This document shows positions 1-6,794 of a stretch of 33,865 bases of DNA, one piece after another. The position numbers and the translations under genes are program-made. Below the pieces are notes generated by a model. It was given only the letters and a program-made list of their open reading frames with translations, was not told the DNA's origin and did no database searches. Every line of letters begins with the position of its first letter. Position 1 is the stretch's first letter. The stretch is from Anaerolineae bacterium. Lineage in GTDB: Bacteria > Chloroflexota > Anaerolineae > Aggregatilineales > Phototrophicaceae. The stretch lies in assembly GCA_025454525.1 (NCBI GenBank), contig JALOOG010000098.1, positions 1-33,865 on the forward strand, written 5' to 3'.

Positions 1-419
1 AGATCGGAGTAGAACCAGCGACACTCATACTCCCTAAGGTCAGCATCCACGCATAAGCCAAGGCCAGCACCAACAAATACCGCTCCATGCGGTCGGGATA
101 AGGAAACCATCAAGACCCCGATCTTATCTCCCAATTTTGTCTCGTACACTAGCAGGATCGGGCGGGAAAAGTCACAAGACCTCCACACCCATTTGATCCA
201 CAACTCAAATGCCAAGCCCAAATCGAAATTCCGATTGCTGACCCAACGCTTAAAGCGTTTGTTGAGTGTTTCAACCCGCCCCACCCAGCACAATTCTTCC
301 GCAATCCGTGTCAAACTCGCGTGGCGTGCGAGGATGACCCCAAAACTCAGTAAGGCCAGTCCTACCACTTGCCACTTCCCTAAGTCGCAAAGTGCTTGAC
401 CCCCTTCATTTTGAGTTCA
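1..419 (-). pseudogene. Decayed DDE transposase remnant (runs off the left edge)
   Basis: No intact gene is present. The minus strand reads, from about 419 downward, an N-terminal transposase-like stretch with HASLTRIAEEL, then TLNKRFKRWVSNRNFD (the usual RRFRRWL-type DNA-binding segment) and LLVYETKLGDKIGVLMVSL, which resembles the first catalytic strand of IS4-like transposases with a Tyr where Asp is usual. Near position 100 the frame shifts straight into a C-terminal-like stretch, DRMERYLLVLALAYAWML. The catalytic core between the two is missing, so this is an internally deleted, frameshifted remnant. No start codon is evident and terminal inverted repeats cannot be judged because the window cuts it. 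Family assignment is from motif memory only. Confidence 0.65.
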
Positions 420-438
420 TCCTTCGGTTCTCGCTATC

Positions 439-780
439 TTGGTGGACCTAACTCTGAACCCTTTTTTTTCAAACCTTCCCCCCCAAAACTGCCCCCTGTC
501 AGCCATTGGGGGGGATGCGTCTGAGGTTATTGAGATACTAGGGAAAGGGCTGTTATCAGCTGTTAAATTTTATTTGTCACCCTTGGTGAGCTTCGCTTAC
601 AATTCGTTCCCCAACCCTAGGCTGGGGAAGCGGTTTGCATGGGGTGGGGAGGTGTATCTCTATGGATAGGGTTTTTTTTGAGATTATTGAAAAAATTGAG
701 ACCGTTATGAAATAGGATTTGTGAGGGTCTAGCGATCAAAAATTAGGCTGAATCAGGATTTCAGCGGAATATCGGCTTTA
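439..780. repeat. Intergenic repeat region, no gene seen
   Basis: This stretch lacks a convincing gene; the open frame at 439-669 is repeat sequence with low-complexity runs. It holds segments that recur in two other intergenic regions: GTTATCAGCTGTTAAA followed by CTTACAA, a GC-rich CCAACCCTAGGCTGGGGAAG palindrome-like core and TTTGCATGG (compare 18530-18635), and TCTGAGGTTATTGAGA (compare 24493-24508). It looks like a dispersed, degenerate intergenic repeat family. A strand direction cannot be assigned. Confidence 0.5.
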
Positions 781-781
781 T

Positions 782-819
782 GATCCCTTCCTAAGCGTGA
801 ACGCGCTTAGGAAAGGATC
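782..819 (-). terminator. Strong hairpin downstream of the L,D-transpeptidase gene
   Basis: A 16-position stem with a single mismatch (GATCCCTTCCTAAGCG against CGCTTAGGAAAGGATC) closes a 6-nt loop, 22 bases beyond the stop codon of the minus-strand gene. There is no T-run on the minus strand after it, so intrinsic termination is plausible but not proven. It could instead stabilise the 3' end of the mRNA. Confidence 0.5.
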
Positions 820-840
820 GGGTTACGCCAAAGGGGAAAC

Positions 841-1899
841 TTACTTGGTCGCCGCGCCGTCACGACGGTATTCACCGGAACTGTAGACATACACAGGTGT
901 TCCCACACCGTCGACATTGCCACGCGACATCCACTCGAATAACCACCGGGCATCGCTAATGCTCAAATTGACGCACCCGCGACTCCGCCGATACCCAAAG
1001 TTTTCATGCCAATAAGTGCCATGTAAGCTGATCGAGTCGTCAAAGTACATCACCCACGGCACGCTTTGCAGATCCCACCCGTTGGGAGCGCCCGCCGCAC
1101 CACTCATGCGATCGCGTGGCAAGGCGGCCCAAATCTCGAATAGGCCTTCATTCGTCTCCGTACCGGGGAGGCCGGATGAGATCAAGGTGGCAAACACGGG
1201 CGTGTCATTTTCCCACGCGATCAACGCTTGTTCATACAGATCCACTGAGATCCAACGGCCTTCCACCCCTTCAGGGCGATCCACGCGCAGCGGTTTTGAG
1301 ACCAAGCGCTGTTCGATCCATTGATCCGGCCCGACCATATACCAACGCCAACCGGCTTCATCATAAGCTTCGGCGAAAATGTTGACGCGATCGAATCGGA
1401 ACAACAAGCGACCGTTGTCGGAGTCTTGCGGCCCACCGGGGTAAGCGGAAGTAAACAACATGCCTAATGACCAGGCAAAGGTGTTTTCGAGTCCGTCCAA
1501 TAAACGCACCCCTTTAAACTCCGAGGCGGGGACATAACGCACATCTGCGGTACGCATCCATTCGCCCGACTCGATCTTGACCCAATCGGGTGTTGAGGTG
1601 CTGTCTAAGACGTTCACAAAGTTAAAGCCGAGTCCAAAATTGCGAACGATCGTGCCGTTAGGCGCATCAAACACGGGGGCTTGGGTGGTTTCGACTTTCC
1701 AAAAGCTGTAACTACTCAAGGTATAACCGTCGCGAGCGATCTCTAAGACATTCGGCTCTGGATAGACTTCCATGAGTTCGCGACACGCTTGGCTCACCGG
1801 ATTCAACTGCTCACACACGCTAAAATCGTATTGAGCGCGCACTAAAAAAACGGATAACATGAGGGTGATTAGAACGCTGATCCAACGCGCTTTAAACAT
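841..1899 (-). CDS. L,D-transpeptidase (YkuD domain), secreted
   Basis: A 352-residue protein with an N-terminal signal or anchor segment (about residues 7-22). The C-terminal YkuD catalytic domain spans roughly 215-342. The active-site block is visible as HGTYWH (His293) followed by SRGCVNLS with the nucleophile Cys309, matching the family HGT...S-x-G-C-V-R/N signature. Family members form 3-3 cross-links in peptidoglycan or attach proteins to it, outside the membrane. The segment between signal and catalytic domain (about 60-200) has short beta-rich stretches that could be SH3-like wall-binding repeats; that is inference. The gene stands alone, is divergent from rsmI, and is followed by a long hairpin. 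Function of the domain is secure, physiological substrate is not. Confidence 0.9.
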   Translation of the reverse strand: MFKARWISVLITLMLSVFLVRAQYDFSVCEQLNPVSQACRELMEVYPEPNVLEIARDGYTLSSYSFWKVETTQAPVFDAPNGTIVRNFGLGFNFVNVLDSTSTPDWVKIESGEWMRTADVRYVPASEFKGVRLLDGLENTFAWSLGMLFTSAYPGGPQDSDNGRLLFRFDRVNIFAEAYDEAGWRWYMVGPDQWIEQRLVSKPLRVDRPEGVEGRWISVDLYEQALIAWENDTPVFATLISSGLPGTETNEGLFEIWAALPRDRMSGAAGAPNGWDLQSVPWVMYFDDSISLHGTYWHENFGYRRSRGCVNLSISDARWLFEWMSRGNVDGVGTPVYVYSSGEYRRDGAATK

Positions 1900-2026
1900 C
1901 CGTGATCTTCTCCTTACGTAAACATCTCCCTGATGATAGCATAAGTGTCAAGAGATGAGCAGACGCGAATCCGACGATTGACCACCGTTTAAGCAACGAT
2001 AGCGATAGCAATAGCGACATAGGCGT

Positions 2027-2845
2027 ATGGGAACTTTATATATTGTACCGACTCCAATCGGAAACTTAGAGGACATCACGTTACGGGCGTTGCGCGTGCT
2101 AAAAGAGGTACGCTTGATCGCTGCTGAAGACACCCGTACCAGCCGTGTCTTATTGCAACATTACACGATCACGACTCCGCTCACCAGCTATCATGAACAC
2201 AATAAGCTGGATAAGTTGGCGGCGATTTTTGAGGCCTTAGCACAAGGCGATGTGGCATTGATCTCGGACGCGGGGACACCAGGGATTTCGGATCCGGGGT
2301 ATGAGTTGATCCAAGCGGCCATTGAACATGGGATTCGGGTGGAGCCCTTACCGGGGGCCAATGCCGTGATCCCCGCTTTAGTGGGATCGGGCTTGCCGTC
2401 GGATCGATTTTTGTATCTGGGATTCGCTCCGCGTAAACAGCTGATCGCTTATTGGCAAGGGTTGGCGCAAGAACGGGCGACGATGATCGTCTATGAAAGC
2501 CCACATCGTCTGATCGAGACCCTAGAAGCCTTGCAACACACGCTAGGGGAGGCGCGTCAAGTGTGTGTGGCGCGGGAATTATCGAAAAAATTTGAGGAAT
2601 TTCAACGGGGGGCGATCGGCGCTGTTTTGCGGTATTATCAGGAACATCCACCACGGGGCGAGATCACGTTGGTGATCGCGGGCGCACCAGAGGTGATCGC
2701 TGTATGGGATGAGGCTCGAATCCGCGAGGCCCTACACACACGCTTAGCCGAAGGCGAGTCGCTCTCACAGGCCGCTAAAGCTGTGGCCCGCGAGTCCGGC
2801 TGGGAAAAACGCACGATCTACGCGCTCGCTCAAACTGATGAGTAG
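2027..2845 (+). CDS. rsmI: 16S rRNA (cytidine-1402-2'-O)-methyltransferase RsmI
   Basis: A 272-residue protein of the normal family length. It opens with GTLYIVPTPIGNLEDIT, the diagnostic tetrapyrrole-methylase-type N-terminus of RsmI, followed by AAEDTRTSRVLL, LISDAGTPGISDPG (SAM-binding loop) and PLPGANAVIPALVGSGLP. RsmI transfers a methyl group from SAM to the 2'-OH of C1402 in the decoding centre of 16S rRNA; with RsmH it makes m4Cm1402. The start at ATG 2027 leaves the canonical N-terminus intact. The dioxygenase gene begins 12 bases after the stop, so the two are probably co-transcribed, although no functional link is known. Identification is solid. Confidence 0.96.
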   Translation: MGTLYIVPTPIGNLEDITLRALRVLKEVRLIAAEDTRTSRVLLQHYTITTPLTSYHEHNKLDKLAAIFEALAQGDVALISDAGTPGISDPGYELIQAAIEHGIRVEPLPGANAVIPALVGSGLPSDRFLYLGFAPRKQLIAYWQGLAQERATMIVYESPHRLIETLEALQHTLGEARQVCVARELSKKFEEFQRGAIGAVLRYYQEHPPRGEITLVIAGAPEVIAVWDEARIREALHTRLAEGESLSQAAKAVARESGWEKRTIYALAQTDE

Positions 2846-2857
2846 TCAAGGGATTGT

Positions 2858-3571
2858 ATGAGCATCCTCACCCCCTATCCGATCCGTGCCACTTTGACGG
2901 AACAACCGTATGTCGTGATCCGCGCCGATCAATTCACGATTGCCCCAGAATTAGCGACGGATTATCACGCATTGCGCGCCGCTTATGCGGATCTGCCTGC
3001 GGATGATTATCTACCCGATGGGGGCAAATATCGTTTTCGGCGCTTTGGACGCTATCGCTATCAACCGGATTCGGGTCACTTGGAACGCCTACCGCATCGC
3101 GATTATTTTCAAGATCAGCTGATCAATCCGGTGACCGGAGGGATCGTGCGAAAATTTGCCCCGCTGACCGATGCCCTGTTTGAGAATCGTTTTTTGCAAG
3201 CGATGATCCGATTCAACCTCGATCATGTGCCGGATACGTCACTCACCGCTTGGGAAGTGGATGTGCATTTGATCCGCGTGATCACAAAAGCGGGGATGGC
3301 CGGTGAACCTACCCCTGAAGGCATTCATCAAGATGGGGCGGAGTGGGTGACGGTGCATCTGATGGCCTTAGAAAATGCCCAAGGCGGGGATGTGACGATC
3401 TACGATGATCAAAAGCAGCCGATCGAAACCTTTCGCTTGCTGCATGTGATGGACTCGTACCTGTTTCGTGATCCGATCGTGTGGCATGGTGCGACCCCGA
3501 TCCAACCGATTGATCCAAGTCGGATCGGGGTTCGTAGCATTCTAACGTTTGATTACCATGCGTTGGGTTAG
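2858..3571 (+). CDS. 2OG-Fe(II) dioxygenase, BsmA/amino-acid hydroxylase family
   Basis: A 237-residue protein resembling the 2OG-Fe dioxygenase family that contains E. coli BsmA and the Bacillus L-isoleucine hydroxylase (PF10014-type). Visible metal ligands are His157 and Asp159 (GIHQDGAEW) and a distal His210 (IVWHGATPI), with Arg226 (SRIGVRSILTFDY) placed to bind 2-oxoglutarate. The block ENAQGGDVTIYD is also typical. Such enzymes hydroxylate free amino acids or related small molecules; the substrate cannot be read from the sequence. The gene follows rsmI closely on the same strand and ends convergently, overlapping the stop of the ferritin-like gene by 4 bases. Confidence 0.85.
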   Translation: MSILTPYPIRATLTEQPYVVIRADQFTIAPELATDYHALRAAYADLPADDYLPDGGKYRFRRFGRYRYQPDSGHLERLPHRDYFQDQLINPVTGGIVRKFAPLTDALFENRFLQAMIRFNLDHVPDTSLTAWEVDVHLIRVITKAGMAGEPTPEGIHQDGAEWVTVHLMALENAQGGDVTIYDDQKQPIETFRLLHVMDSYLFRDPIVWHGATPIQPIDPSRIGVRSILTFDYHALG

Positions 3572-4068
3572 CGGTTGTTCATCGCATCGCGATTGATGTG
3601 TTGTTCAGCGAGGGCGGTCAATTTGCGATCGGTGGCTTCTTCTTCGCTCAAATTGGCTTTGAGCAGTTGGGCCGCGTCATCTTCCCCCAACAATTGAGCA
3701 AAAGAGGCTAAGGTGCCATAAGCGGCGATCTCGTAATGCTCCACCCGTTGGGCGGCCGTGATCAACGCGGCATCTTTGACGGCCGGCGCGGCGCGCTCAC
3801 TCATGGTCTCTTGGCCTTCGGCCACGATACCTTGCATCGCTTTACAGGTCTTGCCGTTCGGTTTTTCACCCAAGGCGGAGAAGATCTGCTCTAAGCGTTT
3901 GAGCTGATTATGGGTCTCGCTCAAGTGTAGGTTAAACGCTTGTTTGAGATCAGGGGCCGTGGCTGCTTCGGCCATTTTGGGCAACGCTTGGGTAATTTGT
4001 TGTTCGGCGCTATACGCATCGCTCAATTGATCCAGATACAGATCGCGTAAGGTTTCCAATTTTGTCAC
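3568..4068 (-). CDS. Ferritin-like DUF892 (YciE/YciF) protein
   Basis: A 166-residue all-helical protein of the YciE/YciF (DUF892) family. The N-terminus ETLRDLYLDQLSDAYSAEQ and the following LPKMAEAAT...LKQAFNLHL...ETHNQLKRLEQIF pattern are typical, as is the later HYEIAAYGTL helix. Carboxylate and His residues on the helices (Glu in AEQQ, Glu/His in SETH, Glu in HYE) fit a di-metal four-helix bundle. Family members are induced by stress in enterobacteria; a precise activity is not established. A minus-strand start at 4068 is preceded by a purine-rich GAGGAGT ribosome site. The gene overlaps the convergent dioxygenase stop by 4 bases. Confidence 0.9.
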   Translation of the reverse strand: MTKLETLRDLYLDQLSDAYSAEQQITQALPKMAEAATAPDLKQAFNLHLSETHNQLKRLEQIFSALGEKPNGKTCKAMQGIVAEGQETMSERAAPAVKDAALITAAQRVEHYEIAAYGTLASFAQLLGEDDAAQLLKANLSEEEATDRKLTALAEQHINRDAMNNR

Positions 4069-4165
4069 AGTTCACTCCTCGTCATTTGATGACCTTTATC
4101 TCAAAGTTTATAACGGTCGTATGAGCAAAGTGAGAAGGTCAACCTAGAAGCGGGTGAGCAGTGCG

Positions 4166-5752
4166 CTATTTATCCTCGTAAGACAAGCCACTTAATTCAT
4201 AGGCGGTTGCGGTGCGTTTACGTCCCTTGACGCGCACCTCTCCCAACGGGCGCGCTTGTGCCAACGCCCCTAAGCGCTTGATCACCGACTCTTCCACCAA
4301 AATTTGCCCCGGTGCGGCGTATTCTTGCAGGCGCTTGGCCAAGTTGACGACATCGCCGACGGCGGTGTAATTCATCGCACGTTCCGTGCCGATGTAACCG
4401 ACCACCGCTTCCCCAACATGCACCCCGATACTATAGGTGAGGCGATGTCCGTGTTGGGATTGGACTTCATTGGCGGCCTTGATCAAGGCCAAGGCGGCAT
4501 CCGCGGCCCGATGCACATGATCGGCTTGGGCTTGTGGCGCGTTGAACACGGCCATAAGTCCGTCACCGGTGTATTTATCCAAGGTGCCTTCCCACGCTAA
4601 GATGACCTCGGCGGCGATGCTCAAATAATGATTCAGCCCTTCGATCACTTTTTCGGGGTTTTCTTCTTCGCTCCAAGTGGTATAACCACGAATATCAGCG
4701 AATAAGACGGTGATCTCTTGACGTTTGCCGCCTAATTGCAGGGATTCTGGTTTGCTCAAGGCTTGCGAGACGATCGGTGGGGGGACAAAGCGCTCAAAGG
4801 TATCGCGCATCCGCTCGCGTTCTTCGTCTTGGGTGTTTTGCAAGGCCTCGTAATTGCGGGCATTTTCGATCGCGATCGCGGCGTAATCGCCCAAGGCGCT
4901 TAACAAGGCCGCGTCGTGATTGGTAAAGATCGGTTTGCCGATCACCACATTTCGCACCCCTAACGCACCGATCACCTTGTCCTTGATGATCAACGGGGTG
5001 TAAGCGGCGGAGGTGGGCATTGGGTTGAGCTTCAAGCGGAATTTTTCGGGATCGATCACCGCGGATTGACGGGTCTTGATGATGTGAGCGGCGATCACAT
5101 CGCGGATCTCCTCATTCATCGGTTTGGCTCGGCCGGCGTTGTGGCGGCGGGCCGAACGGCACATCAATTTTTCATCCTCTAGCAACAGCAGATAGGCCTC
5201 ATCCGCATTGGTGATCTGGGCAGAAGCTTCGACAATGCGCGGTAACAGCTGATTCATGTTGATCATGGCGGTCACGCTTTTGCCGATGCTATACAACACG
5301 TTTAGCTCTTGTACCCGATTTTGGAGTTCCTGATTGGCTTGGATCAAGCGGCGGGTGAGGGCCTCTTTTTCACGGGTGAGGTTGATCCGCGTGAGGGTGT
5401 TTTCGACAATTTTGAGCATTTCTTCCGGATAAAACGGTTTGCGGATGTAATCTTGCGCGCCCATGCGATGCACTTCTACGGCGATGTCTTCGGAACCATG
5501 CGCGGTCATAAAGATCACCGGAATTTCGATGCGGTGTTCATAGAGATATTCTAAAACCGCACGGCCATCCATGCGCGGCATGTTCATGTCTAGGAGGATC
5601 AGATCGGGTTTATAGCGCAAGGCCATTTTTAACCCTTCTTCTCCGTCTTTAGCAGTGAGGGTGTTGTAGCCTTCTGGCTCTAACACGTATTTCACCACAA
5701 ATTCTCGATTTTCTTCGGTATCGTCAATGATTAAGATAGTTTCATTTGCCAA
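4166..5752 (-). CDS. Response regulator receiver - GAF - class III adenylate cyclase
   Basis: A 528-residue soluble signalling protein. Residues 5-120 are a receiver domain with acidic pocket Asp10/Asp11, phospho-acceptor Asp55 (ILLDMNMPRMDG), Thr83 and Lys105. A coiled-coil-like linker (125-155) leads to a GAF domain at about 160-300. A class III nucleotide cyclase occupies about 340-520: metal-binding Asp353 (LFADIRGYT) and Asp397 (YTGDGLMAVF), base-selecting Lys393 and Thr463, and transition-state Asn470 and Arg474 (VVNLAKRL). All are present, so ATP to cAMP conversion is expected, controlled by phosphorylation and by the GAF ligand. The partner kinase is not adjacent; the orphan kinase at 18.6-21.6 kb is one candidate. 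Transcribed divergently from the CRISPR operon. Confidence 0.92.
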   Translation of the reverse strand: MANETILIIDDTEENREFVVKYVLEPEGYNTLTAKDGEEGLKMALRYKPDLILLDMNMPRMDGRAVLEYLYEHRIEIPVIFMTAHGSEDIAVEVHRMGAQDYIRKPFYPEEMLKIVENTLTRINLTREKEALTRRLIQANQELQNRVQELNVLYSIGKSVTAMINMNQLLPRIVEASAQITNADEAYLLLLEDEKLMCRSARRHNAGRAKPMNEEIRDVIAAHIIKTRQSAVIDPEKFRLKLNPMPTSAAYTPLIIKDKVIGALGVRNVVIGKPIFTNHDAALLSALGDYAAIAIENARNYEALQNTQDEERERMRDTFERFVPPPIVSQALSKPESLQLGGKRQEITVLFADIRGYTTWSEEENPEKVIEGLNHYLSIAAEVILAWEGTLDKYTGDGLMAVFNAPQAQADHVHRAADAALALIKAANEVQSQHGHRLTYSIGVHVGEAVVGYIGTERAMNYTAVGDVVNLAKRLQEYAAPGQILVEESVIKRLGALAQARPLGEVRVKGRKRTATAYELSGLSYEDK

Positions 5753-5876
5753 GAGAACGCCTCACGATCTGTCCCTAGCATTATAATCCGCTTTTGGCAA
5801 TTGCGACAAACGGACTCTTCTCCCACATTGATCAACGCGCTATTTCGCCTCTAAGTGGAGATGAAAGGCGTTTGGG

Positions 5877-5905
5877 TTGCCATATAGTATTATTTCGCTT
5901 ATAGT
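5877..5905 (+). promoter_or_regulatory. Promoter of the type III-A CRISPR operon
   Basis: TTGCCA (-35, 5 of 6 consensus) and TATAGT (-10, 5 of 6) are separated by exactly 17 bases, in the 203-base gap between the divergent cyclase gene and the first operon gene. A start of transcription near 5912 would give a leader of about 45 bases. Inferred from consensus only. Confidence 0.6.
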
Positions 5906-5937
5906 TGTCTTGTTAAATTCGGTTTTTTGAAAATCTA

Positions 5938-5953
5938 TCGATTTAGTGATCGA
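5938..5953. promoter_or_regulatory. Inverted repeat just before the CARF-HTH start codon, candidate operator
   Basis: TCGAT and ATCGA are separated by 6 bases and end 2 bases before the ATG of the CARF-HTH gene, downstream of the promoter. The position suits an autoregulatory operator for the DNA-binding domain encoded immediately after it. The arms are short and GATC/CGAT words are common in this genome, so chance occurrence is possible. Confidence 0.35.
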
Positions 5954-5955
5954 AA

Positions 5956-6717
5956 ATGAGTGAAACACTCCTTGTTGCAACGCTTGGTGCTGAACCCCAA
6001 GTGGTTACGCTCACCTTAGATGCCTTAATAGCCCGTGGGATTGTCATAAACCGTGTGGTGATTGTTCATACGAATCCACAATTACCACCTATTGATGATT
6101 CCCTAAAAGCGCTTCATCAAGTATTCGTCATTGAACGTCATTATCAAGACATTTTGTACGTCCCTCATCCCTTAACCGACTCGCAAGAAATTTTGTCGGA
6201 TGTTACCACACCGCATCAAATTGAAGCCGCTTTTAGCAGTCTCTATGCACTTCTCAAACATCACAAGGCAGCGGGCAATGCTATTCATCTGTGTATAGCG
6301 GGGGGCAGAAAAACCATGACGATCTTTGCATTATCGGTGGCGCAGGCGATCCTAACTACTCAGGATGCGGTTTGGCATCTTGTCAGTTCATCTAAGATGC
6401 TTCAAACAAAAGCCATGCACGCGAATAATCCGACCGATGTGCAGCTTATTCGGGTTCCGTTTGTGAATCTAAGTGCTGAAAATAGTGTTTCTCCGCAAAA
6501 GTTTTTACAAACCCTTACGTCTGCCGAACGGGAGATCGTTGAGCTTTTAGTGCGTGAAGGATTACCGAATGCACTACTCGCACAACGATTAGGGAAAAGC
6601 CCTAAAACCATAGCCAACCAATTGACCGGGATCTATCTCAAACTACAGACGTATTTCGGATTACCTCACCCCCCAGATCGGGCGATGCTTTTAATATTGT
6701 TAGGAAAAAGTTCCTAA
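5956..6717 (+). CDS. CARF-domain protein fused to a LuxR-type helix-turn-helix
   Basis: A 253-residue protein heading the CRISPR operon. Residues 1-175 form a CARF (Rossmann-like) domain of the NE0113/Csm6-N type: the first strand and loop read LLVATLGAEPQVVTLTL, and the ligand-loop motif CIAGGRKTM (GGRKT at 116-120) matches the conserved signature of cyclic-oligoadenylate-binding and ring-nuclease CARF proteins. Residues 186-250 look like a LuxR/GerE-type HTH (TSAEREIVELLVREGL ... LAQRLGKSPKTIANQL). Two roles are possible and not exclusive: a transcription regulator switched by cyclic oligoadenylate, or a ring nuclease that ends signalling. The separation of 77 bases from cas10, with its own promoter candidate there, would allow differential expression. 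Domain calls are from motif recognition. Confidence 0.82.
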   Translation: MSETLLVATLGAEPQVVTLTLDALIARGIVINRVVIVHTNPQLPPIDDSLKALHQVFVIERHYQDILYVPHPLTDSQEILSDVTTPHQIEAAFSSLYALLKHHKAAGNAIHLCIAGGRKTMTIFALSVAQAILTTQDAVWHLVSSSKMLQTKAMHANNPTDVQLIRVPFVNLSAENSVSPQKFLQTLTSAEREIVELLVREGLPNALLAQRLGKSPKTIANQLTGIYLKLQTYFGLPHPPDRAMLLILLGKSS

Positions 6718-6724
6718 AATTTTG

Positions 6725-6768
6725 GGATGATTATCAGATTGACAAATCATCCAGTCATAAATTAACAT
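6725..6768 (+). promoter_or_regulatory. Hairpin and internal promoter candidate upstream of cas10
   Basis: An 8-bp stem (GGATGATT against AATCATCC, 6725-6752) lies in the gap after the CARF-HTH gene. Overlapping it is a perfect TTGACA at 6739-6744, followed after 18 bases by TAACAT at 6763-6768 (4 of 6). The hairpin has no T-run, so it may attenuate rather than end transcription. Either signal would let cas10-cas6 be expressed separately from the regulator. Confidence 0.45.
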
Positions 6769-6794
6769 AAAGTTTATAGAGAAGGGGAAATTGT

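Noticed and set aside
193-399. 68-codon open frame on the plus strand
   Set aside because: It is the complement of the transposase remnant, whose minus-strand translation shows family motifs.
439-669. 76-codon open frame on the plus strand
   Set aside because: It lies in the intergenic repeat, has low-complexity runs, no ribosome site and no recognisable protein pattern.
5753-5876. tRNA or small RNA in the divergent control region
   Set aside because: A CGCCT...AGGCG pairing is present but no cloverleaf or terminator fits.
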